A stretch of 64,000 nt of DNA from Paraburkholderia acidicola (GCF_002362315.1 NZ_MTZV01000006.1:992001-1056000); one strand, 5' to 3'. Positions 36,758 to 45,791 are shown, counted from the first letter of the stretch. The notes: generated by a model from the letters alone, not told the origin. Translations and numbers: made by a program.

Positions 36758-37390
36758 ATGTCTAGCCTCTCCACCCTCGCGCTCTTCGCCGGTGCATGCG
36801 TCGCACTGACGATGACACCCGGTCCCGACATGCTGCTAATCGCCTCGCGCAGTGTCAGCCAGGGGCGCGCCGCCGGCTTTGCGTCGCTTGCGGGCATTCA
36901 GGTAGGGACGTACTGCCACGCGATGGCTGCGGCATTCGGCCTGTCCCAGCTGTTTCTCGCCGTGCCCGTTGCGTATGACATCGTTCGCTTTGCTGGCGCG
37001 GCTTATCTGCTGTATCTGGCGTGGAAAACCATTCGTTCGCGTGACGTCGCGATGTCGCCTGCAAGCGGACGCGATCGTCACTCGTTAGCGACGATCTTCC
37101 GCCAGGGGTTACTGACCAACCTGTTGAATCCGAAAATGGCGCTGTTCGTTCTTGCGTTGTTTCCGCAGTTCGTCCGGCCTGAGGATGATGCGGTCGCCGT
37201 GCAGATATTGATCCTGGCGACGATCCTCAATCTGATCGGTCTGGTGGTCAACGGTGCGGTAATCGTGTCCGCCAGCAAGCTCAGCCGGCATTGGAGCCAA
37301 CGCCGGCGCCCGACCCGTCTGCCGCAGATTCTGCTTGGCTCCGTATTCGCAGGGCTCGCGTTGCGACTAGCAGTAACAAGTCGCAACTGA
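36758..37390 (+). CDS. LysE/RhtB-family exporter
   Basis: 210 residues with about six membrane helices. The family signature is seen near the start (TMTPGPDMLLIASRSVSQGR, residues 18-37) and in the second half (RQGLLTNLLNPKMALFVLAL near 122). Relatives export lysine, homoserine, threonine or other small molecules. AAGGAA seven bases before the ATG supports this start. The next transporter gene starts one base after its stop, so both are in one operon. Confidence 0.88.
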   Translation: MSSLSTLALFAGACVALTMTPGPDMLLIASRSVSQGRAAGFASLAGIQVGTYCHAMAAAFGLSQLFLAVPVAYDIVRFAGAAYLLYLAWKTIRSRDVAMSPASGRDRHSLATIFRQGLLTNLLNPKMALFVLALFPQFVRPEDDAVAVQILILATILNLIGLVVNGAVIVSASKLSRHWSQRRRPTRLPQILLGSVFAGLALRLAVTSRN

Positions 37391-37391
37391 T

Positions 37392-38228
37392 ATGAGTCCG
37401 GTCGTCATCGCACTCGCGCTCGGCGCAGCTGTCCTGCACGCGAGCTGGAACGCCGCACTGCGGACTGGCGCCGATCGACTCTGGTCGGTCACCGTAATGA
37501 GCTTCGCCGCGACGGCCGTAGCGATTCCGGTTGCGGCAATACTCCCGCTCCCCGCTCCCGCAAGCTGGCCGTATCTAATCCTCTCGTCGTGTCTGCAGAT
37601 CGCCTATAGCCTTTTCCTCGTTCAAGCCTATCGACGCGGTGAACTCGGACAGATCTATCCGATCGTGCGTGGCAGTGTGCCGCTGCTCGTCACGCTCGGC
37701 GCGTTCCTGCTGACCGGCAAGCACCCCGCTCCGCTATCGCTAGCCGGTGTCGCGCTCGTTGCGGGCGGAATCCTCAGTCTTTCTCTCGGCAATCAGCGGG
37801 CTCATACGGAATCGATTGTGATGGCGCTCGTCACCGGGTTGATGATCGCCGCCTACACGACCACCGATGCGCTAGGTGTCCGCCACACCGGCAATCCGCA
37901 GTCATACGTTGCGTGGATTTTTCTGCTCTATGGCGTGTTGATGCCGATAACCTTCGTCGCGTTACGCGGCAAGCCGACGCTAAATTTAAGAGCGCCGGAA
38001 ACGCTCAAGGCATTAGCGGGCGGCGTCGCTTCGCTCGTCGCGTATGGCGCGGTCGTGACGGCATTCACACTCGGCCCGGTTGGACCGATCGCTGCGTTAC
38101 GTGAAACCAGCATCGTGTTCGCGGCATTGATCGGGCGAATGTTTCTCGGCGAGACCTTGACGGTGCGTCGCATCACCGCGTGTGTGATCGTTACCCTGGG
38201 TGCGCTCTGTCTCGGATATCAGGCGTAA
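37392..38228 (+). CDS. EamA-family (DMT) transporter
   Basis: 278 residues with ten predicted membrane helices in two EamA halves (first half from ALGAAVLHASWNAALRTGAD; second ending ETSIVFAALIGRMFLGETLT). These carry metabolites, often exporting amino acids. It is translationally linked to the LysE-type gene one base upstream, so the pair may serve one compound class. Substrate unknown. Confidence 0.86.
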   Translation: MSPVVIALALGAAVLHASWNAALRTGADRLWSVTVMSFAATAVAIPVAAILPLPAPASWPYLILSSCLQIAYSLFLVQAYRRGELGQIYPIVRGSVPLLVTLGAFLLTGKHPAPLSLAGVALVAGGILSLSLGNQRAHTESIVMALVTGLMIAAYTTTDALGVRHTGNPQSYVAWIFLLYGVLMPITFVALRGKPTLNLRAPETLKALAGGVASLVAYGAVVTAFTLGPVGPIAALRETSIVFAALIGRMFLGETLTVRRITACVIVTLGALCLGYQA

Positions 38229-38545
38229 TTACGCGGTAGACCAAAGCGGCGCCGGCTCGTCGCTCGACGGGTAGTACGTCTTTAGCCTGTCCCAGGGAAA
38301 TCCATGAATCCAGATCCCCTTTCCCTTCAGTTTTCCTCGCAAATCAGCCTCGCTCAGGCGATCGAATGACATTACAATTAGCTTTCTTTCGATAAAACTT
38401 CCGTCCAGAAGGAGGACGAACTGATCGTCTATTCGGCGTCGATCAACACCGGTTTGCCGGCCCACCTCGACCCGTCGAAGCGTTCGAAATTTCCGCAATA
38501 ACGGCAGCTAGCGTCGACGCTAGTGCACCGATACACCCACCCAGT
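38229..38545 (-). pseudogene. frameshifted small gene, unknown function
   Basis: The last ~65 codons read well (FVLLLDGSFIERKLIVMSFD, then GIWIHGFPWDRLKTYYPSS) to a stop at 38229. Just upstream the coding sense jumps frame at the TAG at 38429-38431: the other frame reads CRYCGNFERFDGSRWAGKPV-LIDAE and one added base would join it as ...DAEYDDQFVLLL. The joined protein would start with a C-x2-C pair. A TGA at 38546-38548 closes that frame upstream, so the start is also lost or lies in a third frame. Either decay or a sequencing error. Confidence 0.45.
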
Positions 38546-38786
38546 TCATTCCATTCGATATGCGGCCACTGTGCTGCAGGGGAACACTCATGCTTCCAGT
38601 TTGCACAACCGACCTCCGCAAGCAACGCATCGCCATCGTTCCCATGCGGCCCGAATCCGGGCGCGCAAGCTACTGTGCTGCGCGCGATGGACCAACACCG
38701 CGGTCGCGTTTCCGGCAAACCAATACCGGGCCATCACGCAGGTGAACTGACGAATTCGCAGCAATGAAATGAAGGGAGAGAAAACA

Positions 38787-39854
38787 ATGAAACGGCGTAT
38801 TGCAAAACTGGCGCTGGGCGTATCGTGCATCGATCTCGCTGGAGCAGCACACGCACAATCGAGCGTGACGCTGTACGGCATCGTCGACGCGGGTATTGAA
38901 TACCTGAACCATACCGGCGGGGGCCGCGGCACAGCACATTTCGTCCCGGGCGCCAAGAACGTATCACGCTGGGGCGTGCGCGGTGTCGAGGATCTGGGCG
39001 GCGGTCTGAAGGCGGTTTTCCAGCTGGAGAATGGCTTCGACATCGCGAACGGCGCCTTCGACGGCGGCGAGGGTGTGCTCTTCGACCGGCGTGCCACGAT
39101 CGGTGTGAAGAACCGCTTCGGCCAGTTGATCCTCGGCCGCACCTTCACGGTCACCTTCGACTACATGCTGCCATTCGATCCGATGGGCTATGCAGGGAAC
39201 TACTCGTGGGGGATTTCGACCACCGCACCACGCGGCCGCAGGGACGGCCTGCTCGCGCGCTCGTCCAATGCCGTGCGTTATGACGGCGAGTTCGCGGGGG
39301 TCAAGATTGGGGGGCTGTATGGTTTCGGCAATGTGCCGGGCAGCGTGAAGACCAGTTCGAGATACAACATCGCGCTGGGCTACGGCAAGGGACCGTTCGC
39401 CACGATCGTCACCTTCGACCGCCAGAACGGTGCCCGCAACAGCGTGACGCCCGCCGATAGCATCCACTACATCCAGGGCATCCACGCGGGTCTGAGCTAC
39501 GACTTCGGCGCGGCCAAGGTCATGGCCGGCTACCGCAACCATAGGCGCTCCGTCACCACGGCCGCCGCAGCGTTGCGCAGCGCCACTTACTGGTTTGGCG
39601 GATCCTGTGATGTCACGCCGATCCTCTCGCTGATCGGCGCTGTCTATCACCAGAACATCAAAGGCGGTAGCAACGCCGATCCGACCTTGTTCTCACTGCG
39701 CGGCCAGTACGCGTTGTCCAAGCAAACGCTTCTGTATCTGGCAGGCGGCTATGTGATGGCGAAACACGGCCAGCAAATCAGCCTGTCGCGCGATCTGACG
39801 GCAGCGGCCGATAACCAGGCGGGCGTGACGGCCGGCGTTCAGCACCGCTTCTAG
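38787..39854 (+). CDS. Gram-negative general porin (Burkholderia type)
   Basis: 355-residue outer-membrane trimeric beta-barrel. A signal peptide (MKRRIAKLALGVSCIDLAGAAHA) leads to the porin start QSSVTLYGIVDAGIEYLNHT. WGVRGVEDLGGGLKAVFQLE and GQLILGRTFTVTFDYMLPFD (constriction loop region) follow, and the protein ends in the Phe needed for assembly (VTAGVQHRF). GGGAGAG before the ATG at 38787 supports the start. A bidirectional terminator follows. Confidence 0.92.
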   Translation: MKRRIAKLALGVSCIDLAGAAHAQSSVTLYGIVDAGIEYLNHTGGGRGTAHFVPGAKNVSRWGVRGVEDLGGGLKAVFQLENGFDIANGAFDGGEGVLFDRRATIGVKNRFGQLILGRTFTVTFDYMLPFDPMGYAGNYSWGISTTAPRGRRDGLLARSSNAVRYDGEFAGVKIGGLYGFGNVPGSVKTSSRYNIALGYGKGPFATIVTFDRQNGARNSVTPADSIHYIQGIHAGLSYDFGAAKVMAGYRNHRRSVTTAAAALRSATYWFGGSCDVTPILSLIGAVYHQNIKGGSNADPTLFSLRGQYALSKQTLLYLAGGYVMAKHGQQISLSRDLTAAADNQAGVTAGVQHRF

Positions 39855-39868
39855 TCGTAGAGACGCGC

Positions 39869-39906
39869 GGGGCGCGCGACAGACAACCCGGTCTGTCGCA
39901 CGCCCC
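39869..39906. terminator. bidirectional terminator between porin and choX
   Basis: 16-base arms GGGGCGCGCGACAGAC and GTCTGTCGCACGCCCC with one mismatch and loop AACCCG. It lies between two convergent genes, 14 bases after the porin stop and 25 bases from the choX stop. Confidence 0.7.
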
Positions 39907-39931
39907 ACTTGCCGCAAATCATCAGTACCCG

Positions 39932-40885
39932 TCAATGCGCAGCCAGATACGCCTTCACCGCGGGCAACCCAGCCTTGCCATCCAGTGTCGTCACTCCCGC
40001 TAACCACTGATCCAGCACCTGCGGGTTCGCCTTCAGCCAGTCGGTTGCCGCCTTGTTCGCGTCGGTCTTGTTCATGATCGGCACCATCACGTGGTTTTCG
40101 ATTGCCGTCGTGAAATGCAGATTCGATACGAGCTTCGCGGCATTCGGACAACGCGCCGCGTAATCGGGCGGTGTCGCGGTAAAGACCTTCGCCTCGCCGT
40201 AGTTCGGACCGAAGACGTCGTCGCCACCGCTCAGATAATCGATCTTCATCGTCACGTTCATCGGATGCGGTTCCCAACCGAGGAACACAATCCACTGTTT
40301 CTCGCGAATCGCGCGGCCCACTTCGACGAGCATGCCCGCCTCGCTCGACTCGACCATCTTGAACTTGCCGAGCCCGAACTGGTTGCCATCGATCATCTTC
40401 TTGATCAACGCATTGCCGTCGTTGCCGGGCTCGATCCCGTAGATCTTGCCGTTCAGCTTGTCCGCATACTTCTGGATATCGGCAAACGATTTCAGGCCGC
40501 CGTTATAGACGTAGTCCGGCACCGCCAGCGTGTATTTCGCGCCGGTCAGGTTCGCCGGTTGCAGCACCTTGATCGTGCCGGCCTTGACGAACGGCGTGAT
40601 GATCGGGTCCATCGTCGGCGCCCAGTAGCCGAGAAACACGTCGATCTGCTTGCTCTTGATACCGGCGAATGTAATCGGCACCGATGCGATCGTTTTCGTC
40701 GGATGGTAGCCGAGCCCTTCGAACACGGTCGATGCAAGACCGGTCGTCGCAGCGATATCGGTCCATCCAACATCGGCAAAACGCACGTCACGACAGACCG
40801 CGGGGTCGGCTGCATAAGCGGTTGTATAAGCGGATGCGGCGGCCAGACCCAGTACACAGGCTGCGGCCATTAGCGGGTATTTCAT
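39932..40885 (-). CDS. choX: choline ABC transporter, substrate-binding protein
   Basis: 317-residue periplasmic binding protein of the OpuAC/ProX class. Signal peptide to about residue 25 (ends AYAADP). Aromatic and acidic residues suited to a quaternary-ammonium cage are in VGWTDIAATTGLAS, FLGYWAPTMDP and FLGWEPHPMNV. The length and these stretches fit ChoX, which binds choline. It lies 26 bases after the GlxA-type regulator and probably shares its transcript; choV and choW are upstream but behind a terminator. Confidence 0.88.
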   Translation of the reverse strand: MKYPLMAAACVLGLAAASAYTTAYAADPAVCRDVRFADVGWTDIAATTGLASTVFEGLGYHPTKTIASVPITFAGIKSKQIDVFLGYWAPTMDPIITPFVKAGTIKVLQPANLTGAKYTLAVPDYVYNGGLKSFADIQKYADKLNGKIYGIEPGNDGNALIKKMIDGNQFGLGKFKMVESSEAGMLVEVGRAIREKQWIVFLGWEPHPMNVTMKIDYLSGGDDVFGPNYGEAKVFTATPPDYAARCPNAAKLVSNLHFTTAIENHVMVPIMNKTDANKAATDWLKANPQVLDQWLAGVTTLDGKAGLPAVKAYLAAH

Positions 40886-40911
40886 GGTTTCTCCTCAACG
40901 GTTTTTTATAG

Positions 40912-41901
40912 CTAGTGGGGTTGGCGCCGCTCGATGCTAGGTGCGTGACCGAACTGCGCGCGATAGGCCTTGCTGAAATGACACGGGGAATGAAACCCGC
41001 ACACGGCCGTCACGCGTGCAATCGACGCGTCGGTCGTACGCAGCAGATCGCGCGCGCGACGCAGACGCAGCGACAGGTAGTAATGCGTCGGCGATACGCT
41101 CAGGTAGACCTTGAACATCCGCTGCAGATGTCGCTGCGAAAGCTGCACGAGGCGCGCCAGTTCTTCAAGCGACAGCGGCTCTTCGATGTTGGCTTCCATC
41201 AGCCGCACCACTTCGATCAGTTCCGCGCGCGAGAAGCCGACGCGCGCATCGACCGGAATCGGCTGCGGATCGCTTGCACCGCGAATCCGTTCGAGGATGA
41301 ACTGCTCCGATACCTGTGCCGCGAGATTCTGTCCGAGCCGGTTGCCGACCAGATGCAACATCAGATCGAGCGGTGCGGTGCCGCCGGTGCAGGTCAGACG
41401 ATCGCGATCGATCACGAAAAGTTCGTCGGCGAAATGCACGTGCGGAAATTCCTTGTGCAGCGCCGACAGATCTTCCCAATGCGCGGTGCAGCGGTAATCG
41501 TCGAGTAGCCCTGCCGACATCAACGCATACGCACCTGTGCAAATACCGCCGAGCGGCACGCCCTGGCGCGCCACGTCGCCGAGCAAGGTCTTGATGGTCG
41601 TATCGACCGCACTGCGGATCTGCGTCCCGCCACACACGATCAGCACATCGGGCATGCCCGCTTCTTCGATCGTGCGGGTCGGCTTGATCGCCATGCCGTT
41701 GCTCGCCCGGACCGGCGCGCCATCCGGTGTGAGAATCGACCACCGGTAGTGCTGCGCGCGTCCGACGTAGTTCGCCATGCGCAGCACTTCGACCGCGCTC
41801 GTGAACGCGATCATCGAAAAACTCGGCAGCGTGAGAAACCCGAAATGCGCAAGACCTGACAACGGCGATTCAGTCGTGGCGGACGTCACGTCGCTCTCCA
41901 T
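40912..41901 (-). CDS. GlxA-family AraC regulator (GbdR-like)
   Basis: 329 residues. The N-terminal DJ-1/PfpI-like (GATase1) domain is at about 15-190 (FLTLPSFSMIAFTSAVEVLR; VCGGTQIR; GGICTGAYALMSAGLLDD). The AraC helix-turn-helix pair is at about 220-325 (LARLVQLSQRHLQRMFKVYL; AVCGFHSPCHFSKAYRAQFG). GbdR, which responds to glycine betaine and dimethylglycine in Pseudomonas, has the same design, and location inside the choline transport locus makes this a GbdR-like regulator. Identity of ligand is inferred. Confidence 0.85.
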   Translation of the reverse strand: MESDVTSATTESPLSGLAHFGFLTLPSFSMIAFTSAVEVLRMANYVGRAQHYRWSILTPDGAPVRASNGMAIKPTRTIEEAGMPDVLIVCGGTQIRSAVDTTIKTLLGDVARQGVPLGGICTGAYALMSAGLLDDYRCTAHWEDLSALHKEFPHVHFADELFVIDRDRLTCTGGTAPLDLMLHLVGNRLGQNLAAQVSEQFILERIRGASDPQPIPVDARVGFSRAELIEVVRLMEANIEEPLSLEELARLVQLSQRHLQRMFKVYLSVSPTHYYLSLRLRRARDLLRTTDASIARVTAVCGFHSPCHFSKAYRAQFGHAPSIERRQPH

Positions 41902-41958
41902 GATGCACAGGCTGTGGTTGTCGCGAGAACGACGGGCTCTCGCGATACGTGAACATAC

Positions 41959-41990
41959 AAAAAAGCAGCGCTCCTGGTGAGGAGCGCTGC
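41959..41990 (-). terminator. rho-independent terminator after choW
   Basis: On the minus strand GCAGCGCTCC, loop TCACCA, GGAGCGCTGC: a perfect 10-bp stem followed by six T (41959-41964). It starts 8 bases past the choW stop and separates choVW from the regulator-choX transcript. Confidence 0.88.
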
Positions 41991-41998
41991 GGTGTCGA

Positions 41999-42901
41999 TC
42001 AGCTCTGCGTGGCCGGTTCTGCGCGGCGCACACGCATCACGTTGCGCAGCCCAGCAAAGCGCGGCGCATTCGCGGTACCGGGCGTGCGACCGAAGCTCTC
42101 GGTGATGCGATCGAGAATGATCGCCAGCAGCACCACCGACAAACCGCTTTCGAAACCCAGTCCAATATCGAGCCGCTGGATGCTTGCAAGCACATCGTTG
42201 CCAAGACCGCCCGCACCGACCATCGATGCAATGATCACCATCGACAGCGCCATCATGATGGTCTGGTTCACGCCCTGCATGATCGACGGCAGCGCATTCG
42301 GAAACTGCACCTTGTAGAGCAGCTGCCACGGTGTGCAGCCGAACGCCTGGCCCGCTTCGACGATCTCGCGGTTCACGTGGCGAATGCCGAGACTCGTCAG
42401 ACGTACGGCTGGCGGCATCGCGAAGATCACCGTCGACAGAATGCCCGGCACACGGCCGAGACCAAACAGCATCGCAGCAGGAATCAGATAGACGAAGGCC
42501 GGCATCGTCTGCATCAGATCGAGAATGGGCCGCACGATCATCGCAACGTGTTTGTTTTTCGCGGTCCAGATGCCGAGCGGAATACCGAACACGAGGCTGA
42601 TCAAGGTCGACGACAACGTAAGACCGAGCGTGATTACCGTTTCGTCCCAGAAGCCGGTCGCGTAGATCAAGAGCAGCGATAAGGTCGCGAAGATCGCGAA
42701 ACGCCAACCCACACGCCACAGCCCGATGCCGATGAAGAACGCCATCAGCGCCCACATCGGAATCGCCTGCAAGCCGTGTTCGATCAGTGCGGCGAAGCTC
42801 TCGATTGCCTTGCCGATCGCATCGAACGTGTTGGCGTCGTGATCGAGCAGGTAGTGAACCGAATCGTCGACCCAACGGCCAAGCGGGATGATCTCAGACA
42901 T
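41999..42901 (-). CDS. choW: choline ABC transporter, permease
   Basis: 300-residue inner-membrane permease of the ProW/OpuAB class with about six helices. The cytoplasmic coupling motif EAGQAFGCTPWQLLYKVQFP near residue 195 contacts the ATPase. An N-terminal amphipathic stretch (LGRWVDDSVHYLLDHDANTF) is typical. The ATG overlaps the choV stop by eight bases. Together with ChoV and ChoX it imports choline as a carbon/nitrogen source or betaine precursor. Confidence 0.9.
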   Translation of the reverse strand: MSEIIPLGRWVDDSVHYLLDHDANTFDAIGKAIESFAALIEHGLQAIPMWALMAFFIGIGLWRVGWRFAIFATLSLLLIYATGFWDETVITLGLTLSSTLISLVFGIPLGIWTAKNKHVAMIVRPILDLMQTMPAFVYLIPAAMLFGLGRVPGILSTVIFAMPPAVRLTSLGIRHVNREIVEAGQAFGCTPWQLLYKVQFPNALPSIMQGVNQTIMMALSMVIIASMVGAGGLGNDVLASIQRLDIGLGFESGLSVVLLAIILDRITESFGRTPGTANAPRFAGLRNVMRVRRAEPATQS

Positions 42902-44063
42902 GGGAACCTCGACTGCGCGTAAGGACCTTGAGGACAACGGCGCGATCGACCGAGCCGCAATAGCAGCCGTCGTCGTCGACGACCGGCACAGCCGTCGTGG
43001 TCGCGCAGACGCGCGACACGACGTGATCGAGCGACGCCGCGTGCGAAATGCACTCGACCTTGCGCAGATCCGGGCTCGCGTTGCCGATCGCGTCACGCGT
43101 CACAAAACCGCGAATGCGGTGCTCAGCATCGAGCACAAACGCATACTCAGCGCTGCCGTTCAGCGATGTCTCGATGCTCGACGCGTCGAGATTGCGCAGC
43201 AGCGGCACCTCGTTGGTCTGCATCATGTCGCCGGCCGTCAGATAGCGGCTCGTATCGATACCTTCGAAAAACGCGCGGACGTAGTCGTCGGCGGGATTGG
43301 CGATGATGTCCTGCGGCGTGCCGATCTGCACCACACGGCCGCCTTCCATGATCGCGATGCGGTTGCCGATGCGCAGCGCTTCCTCGAGATCGTGGGACAC
43401 AAACATGATCGTGCGACGCTGGTTCTTCTGCAGTTCCAGCAGCACGTTCTGCATTTCCTTGCGCTTGAGCGGATCGAGCGCGGAGAACGCTTCGTCCATG
43501 ATCATCAGCGACGGATTCACTGCGAGCGCACGGGCGAGGCCGACGCGTTGTTGCATGCCGCCCGAGAGTTCGGCGGGCAGTTTCTGTGCGAAGGGCGCGA
43601 GACCGACCTGCTCGAGCACCTCAAGTGCGCGCTTCTCGCGCACCTTGCGGCCCATGCCGGCCACTTCGAGACCGAATGCCGCGTTCGACAGCACCGTGCG
43701 TTGCGGCATCAGTGCAAACGACTGGAACACCATGCTCATGTCGGTGCGGCGCAACGCGGTCAGCTCGGAGCGACGTACAGCGGCTACATCGCGACCATCG
43801 ATCAACACCTTGCCGGCGGTCGGCTCGACGAGCCGGTTGATCAGGCGGATCAGCGTGGATTTGCCGGAACCCGACAAGCCCATCAGTACGAAAATCTCGC
43901 CTTCCTGCACCTCGAAGGACACGTCGTGGACGCCGACCACGTGACCGGTCTTTGCAAACACCTCGTCCTTGGTGGAGCCACCCGCCAGCATGTCGAGCGC
44001 GAGCCGGGGATTGGCTCCAAACACCTTACATAATCCTTCGACCACGACCTTAGGGGAATTCAT
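42894..44063 (-). CDS. choV: choline ABC transporter, ATP-binding protein
   Basis: 389 residues. Walker A GLSGSGKST at 62-70, Q-loop FQSFALMPQRTV near 112, signature LSGGMQQRVGLARAL near 165, Walker B SLMIMDEAFSALDP near 185 and H-loop FVSHDLEEAL near 218. A C-terminal CBS-like pair (about 290-389) is typical of ProV/ChoV and may sense osmolarity or ligand. The ATG at 44063 has GAGGAG upstream; earlier starts were rejected. First gene of the choVW transcript. Confidence 0.92.
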   Translation of the reverse strand: MNSPKVVVEGLCKVFGANPRLALDMLAGGSTKDEVFAKTGHVVGVHDVSFEVQEGEIFVLMGLSGSGKSTLIRLINRLVEPTAGKVLIDGRDVAAVRRSELTALRRTDMSMVFQSFALMPQRTVLSNAAFGLEVAGMGRKVREKRALEVLEQVGLAPFAQKLPAELSGGMQQRVGLARALAVNPSLMIMDEAFSALDPLKRKEMQNVLLELQKNQRRTIMFVSHDLEEALRIGNRIAIMEGGRVVQIGTPQDIIANPADDYVRAFFEGIDTSRYLTAGDMMQTNEVPLLRNLDASSIETSLNGSAEYAFVLDAEHRIRGFVTRDAIGNASPDLRKVECISHAASLDHVVSRVCATTTAVPVVDDDGCYCGSVDRAVVLKVLTRSRGSHV

Positions 44064-44397
44064 TGACTCCATCTCCTCGTGGTGCAGGCGCCGGCCCGCA
44101 CAGTGTGCATACATGGTTGCCAGAAAAAACCCCGACTAGCCGACTAATTCCGACAGACGCTTGCGGAAATGCGACACGGGGAGAAAAGCACAAACCTTAG
44201 AAGCAGGCGCTGTGCCTTGATGCGTAAGCGATTGCGCCGATGGTGCGTCGCACGATGGCAAACGGCTCGTGTCGTTTATGGAATGATCGGCGTCCGATTG
44301 GGCTGATCGGGGTGCAGAAGGGGCGTTGCTGCGCTTGTTTATGAAGGAAAACCCGTAGGGTTTTGATGTCTGGAAGTCACCGGGTCGCCGTTTCTTT
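44064..44397. other. intergenic, choV promoter side
   Basis: 334 bases upstream of choV and downstream of the TetR gene. A short hairpin AAAACCC-GTA-GGGTTTT at 44348-44364 probably ends the TetR transcript. The region near 44157-44205 (TGCGGAAATGCGACA at 44162-44176) contains two TGCG-like half sites that might be read by the GlxA-type regulator; this is weak. Confidence 0.4.
44348..44364 (-). terminator. small hairpin after tetR
   Basis: 7-bp perfect stem AAAACCC / GGGTTTT with loop GTA, 33 bases beyond the minus-strand TetR stop; the stem itself supplies the T-tract on either strand. Confidence 0.5.
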
Positions 44398-45087
44398 TCA
44401 TTTCTGCTGGCTGACGAGCGGTTGAGGGGCTGTCAGTTGACCACCGCCCGCATCGAGAATGACATCGAGCAACGCCATTGCATCGATGCCCTCCGGCAGA
44501 CTGTGGCCTATCGTGTTCAGACGACCGTCGATCTTCAGCATCGCGAATCCATGGACCAGTGCCCACGCGGCAACGACCCGCGCGGCGCCGAAGGTGGGCA
44601 ACATCGCGTCCGGCTCCTGTGGCACCCCCACTGCCGCGCGCAGCACCGACGACGCGCCGCTCATCGCCTCACGCAAGCCCGGGCGTTCGAGGTCGAGCCG
44701 CTCGCTGCGAAACATCAGCATGAAAAGACCCGGGAACTGCGTCGCAAACTCAACGTAGGCACGGCCTAGAGCGGGAAGGCGCGTCTCGGGTACATCGGGC
44801 GTATCCGCTGCGTCTGACGCGGCCACCGCGGCCGCCGCATCGAGAAGACGTCGCTCGAAGCGTTGAAAACCGACGATAGCCAGATCGCTAAGCAGCCCGG
44901 TCAGGTTCTCGAAGTGGTTCTTGGGCGCGGCGTGAGAAGCGCCGGCTTCGCGTGCCGCGGCGCGTAGCGTGAGCCCCTCGATGCCTTCGCGATTGAGAAT
45001 GCGCTCTGCCGCCTCCAGCATTGCCTCGCGCAATGCGCCATGGTGATAGGGACGCCTGGCCTTGCCGGTAGAGGTGTGTTTGCTCAT
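44398..45087 (-). CDS. TetR/AcrR regulator (WHG-domain type)
   Basis: 229 residues. The helix-turn-helix is at about 15-60 (ALREAMLEAAERILNREGIE; LRAAAREAGASHAAPKNHFE). The C-terminal half (LPALGRAYVEFATQFPGLFM; AAWALVHGFAMLKIDGRL) matches the WHG-containing ligand domain. The ATG at 45087 is where the conserved part begins; its ribosome site is weak. It is divergent from the NnrU-type gene, and palindromes lie between them. Confidence 0.85.
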   Translation of the reverse strand: MSKHTSTGKARRPYHHGALREAMLEAAERILNREGIEGLTLRAAAREAGASHAAPKNHFENLTGLLSDLAIVGFQRFERRLLDAAAAVAASDAADTPDVPETRLPALGRAYVEFATQFPGLFMLMFRSERLDLERPGLREAMSGASSVLRAAVGVPQEPDAMLPTFGAARVVAAWALVHGFAMLKIDGRLNTIGHSLPEGIDAMALLDVILDAGGGQLTAPQPLVSQQK

Positions 45088-45112
45088 CGGTTCGCTGGTT
45101 ATCCACCCATAT

Positions 45113-45127
45113 ATTGACGCTGTCAAT
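45113..45127. promoter_or_regulatory. palindrome, probable TetR operator
   Basis: ATTGAC-GCT-GTCAAT, perfect 6-bp arms, 26 bases from the TetR start codon and 69 from the NnrU-type gene. Position suits control of both divergent genes. Confidence 0.55.
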
Positions 45128-45163
45128 TTTATCTTGACCAAGCGGAAACCGTCATCTAATTTG

Positions 45164-45184
45164 GATGTTGTCGATGTCAACATC
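45164..45184. promoter_or_regulatory. second inverted repeat before the NnrU-type gene
   Basis: GATGTTG-N7-CAACATC, perfect 7-bp arms, ending 12 bases before the NnrU-type ATG and so overlapping its ribosome-binding region. It differs in sequence from the palindrome at 45113-45127, so it may bind another factor or form an mRNA hairpin. Confidence 0.45.
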
Positions 45185-45195
45185 AGGTCGGATTT

Positions 45196-45771
45196 ATGCT
45201 CATCTTGATTGCCGGTCTCGTGATCTTCCTTGGAATCCATTCCATCTCGATCGTCGCGCCTCGCTGGCGCGACGCGCAGGTTGCACGCATGGGCGCGAAC
45301 CCGTGGCGAGGACTGTATTCGCTGGTGTCGATCGTGAGTCTGGCTGCGGTCATCTACGGTTATGGCATCGCGCGACGCGCACCGGTCATGCTCTATGTGC
45401 CGCCGGTTGCGTTACAGCACCTGACGCTGCTGCTCATGCTTCCCGTGTTTCCTCTGCTGATCGCGACTTACGTGCCGGGCCGCGTGAAACGTATTGCCCG
45501 CCATCCGATGCTGCTTGCCGTAATCCTGTGGGCGGCGGCGCATTTGCTCGCCAACGGTACGTTGAACGATGTGTTGCTGTTCGGTGCGTTCCTTGTCTGG
45601 GCAGTAGCGGATCTGATTTCAGCCGGCCGGCGCCCCAACGTTCGTGCAGTGCCGTCGGTGCCGGCTTCGGCGGTCAATGACGTGATCGTTGTCGTTGCGG
45701 GGTTGGGGTTGTATGCGTTCACCGTGATGTCGGCGCATGTGCATGTGATCGGCGTCGCGCCGCTCGGGTGA
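45196..45771 (+). CDS. NnrU-family membrane protein
   Basis: 191 residues with five or six membrane helices (LILIAGLVIFLGIHSISI at the start; VKRIARHPMLLAVILWAAAH near 95). The R-H-P motif and helix pattern are those of NnrU, known beside nitric-oxide reductase genes in Rhodobacter, with an unproven role. No denitrification gene adjoins it here. It is convergent with the reverse transcriptase gene, 20 bases away. Confidence 0.8.
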   Translation: MLILIAGLVIFLGIHSISIVAPRWRDAQVARMGANPWRGLYSLVSIVSLAAVIYGYGIARRAPVMLYVPPVALQHLTLLLMLPVFPLLIATYVPGRVKRIARHPMLLAVILWAAAHLLANGTLNDVLLFGAFLVWAVADLISAGRRPNVRAVPSVPASAVNDVIVVVAGLGLYAFTVMSAHVHVIGVAPLG

Positions 45772-45791
45772 ATGCCCGCGCGTAGACCGGT

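Noticed and set aside
38443..38718. 91-codon minus-strand frame
   Set aside because: No ribosome site, composition not protein-like except at a frameshifted remnant reported separately.
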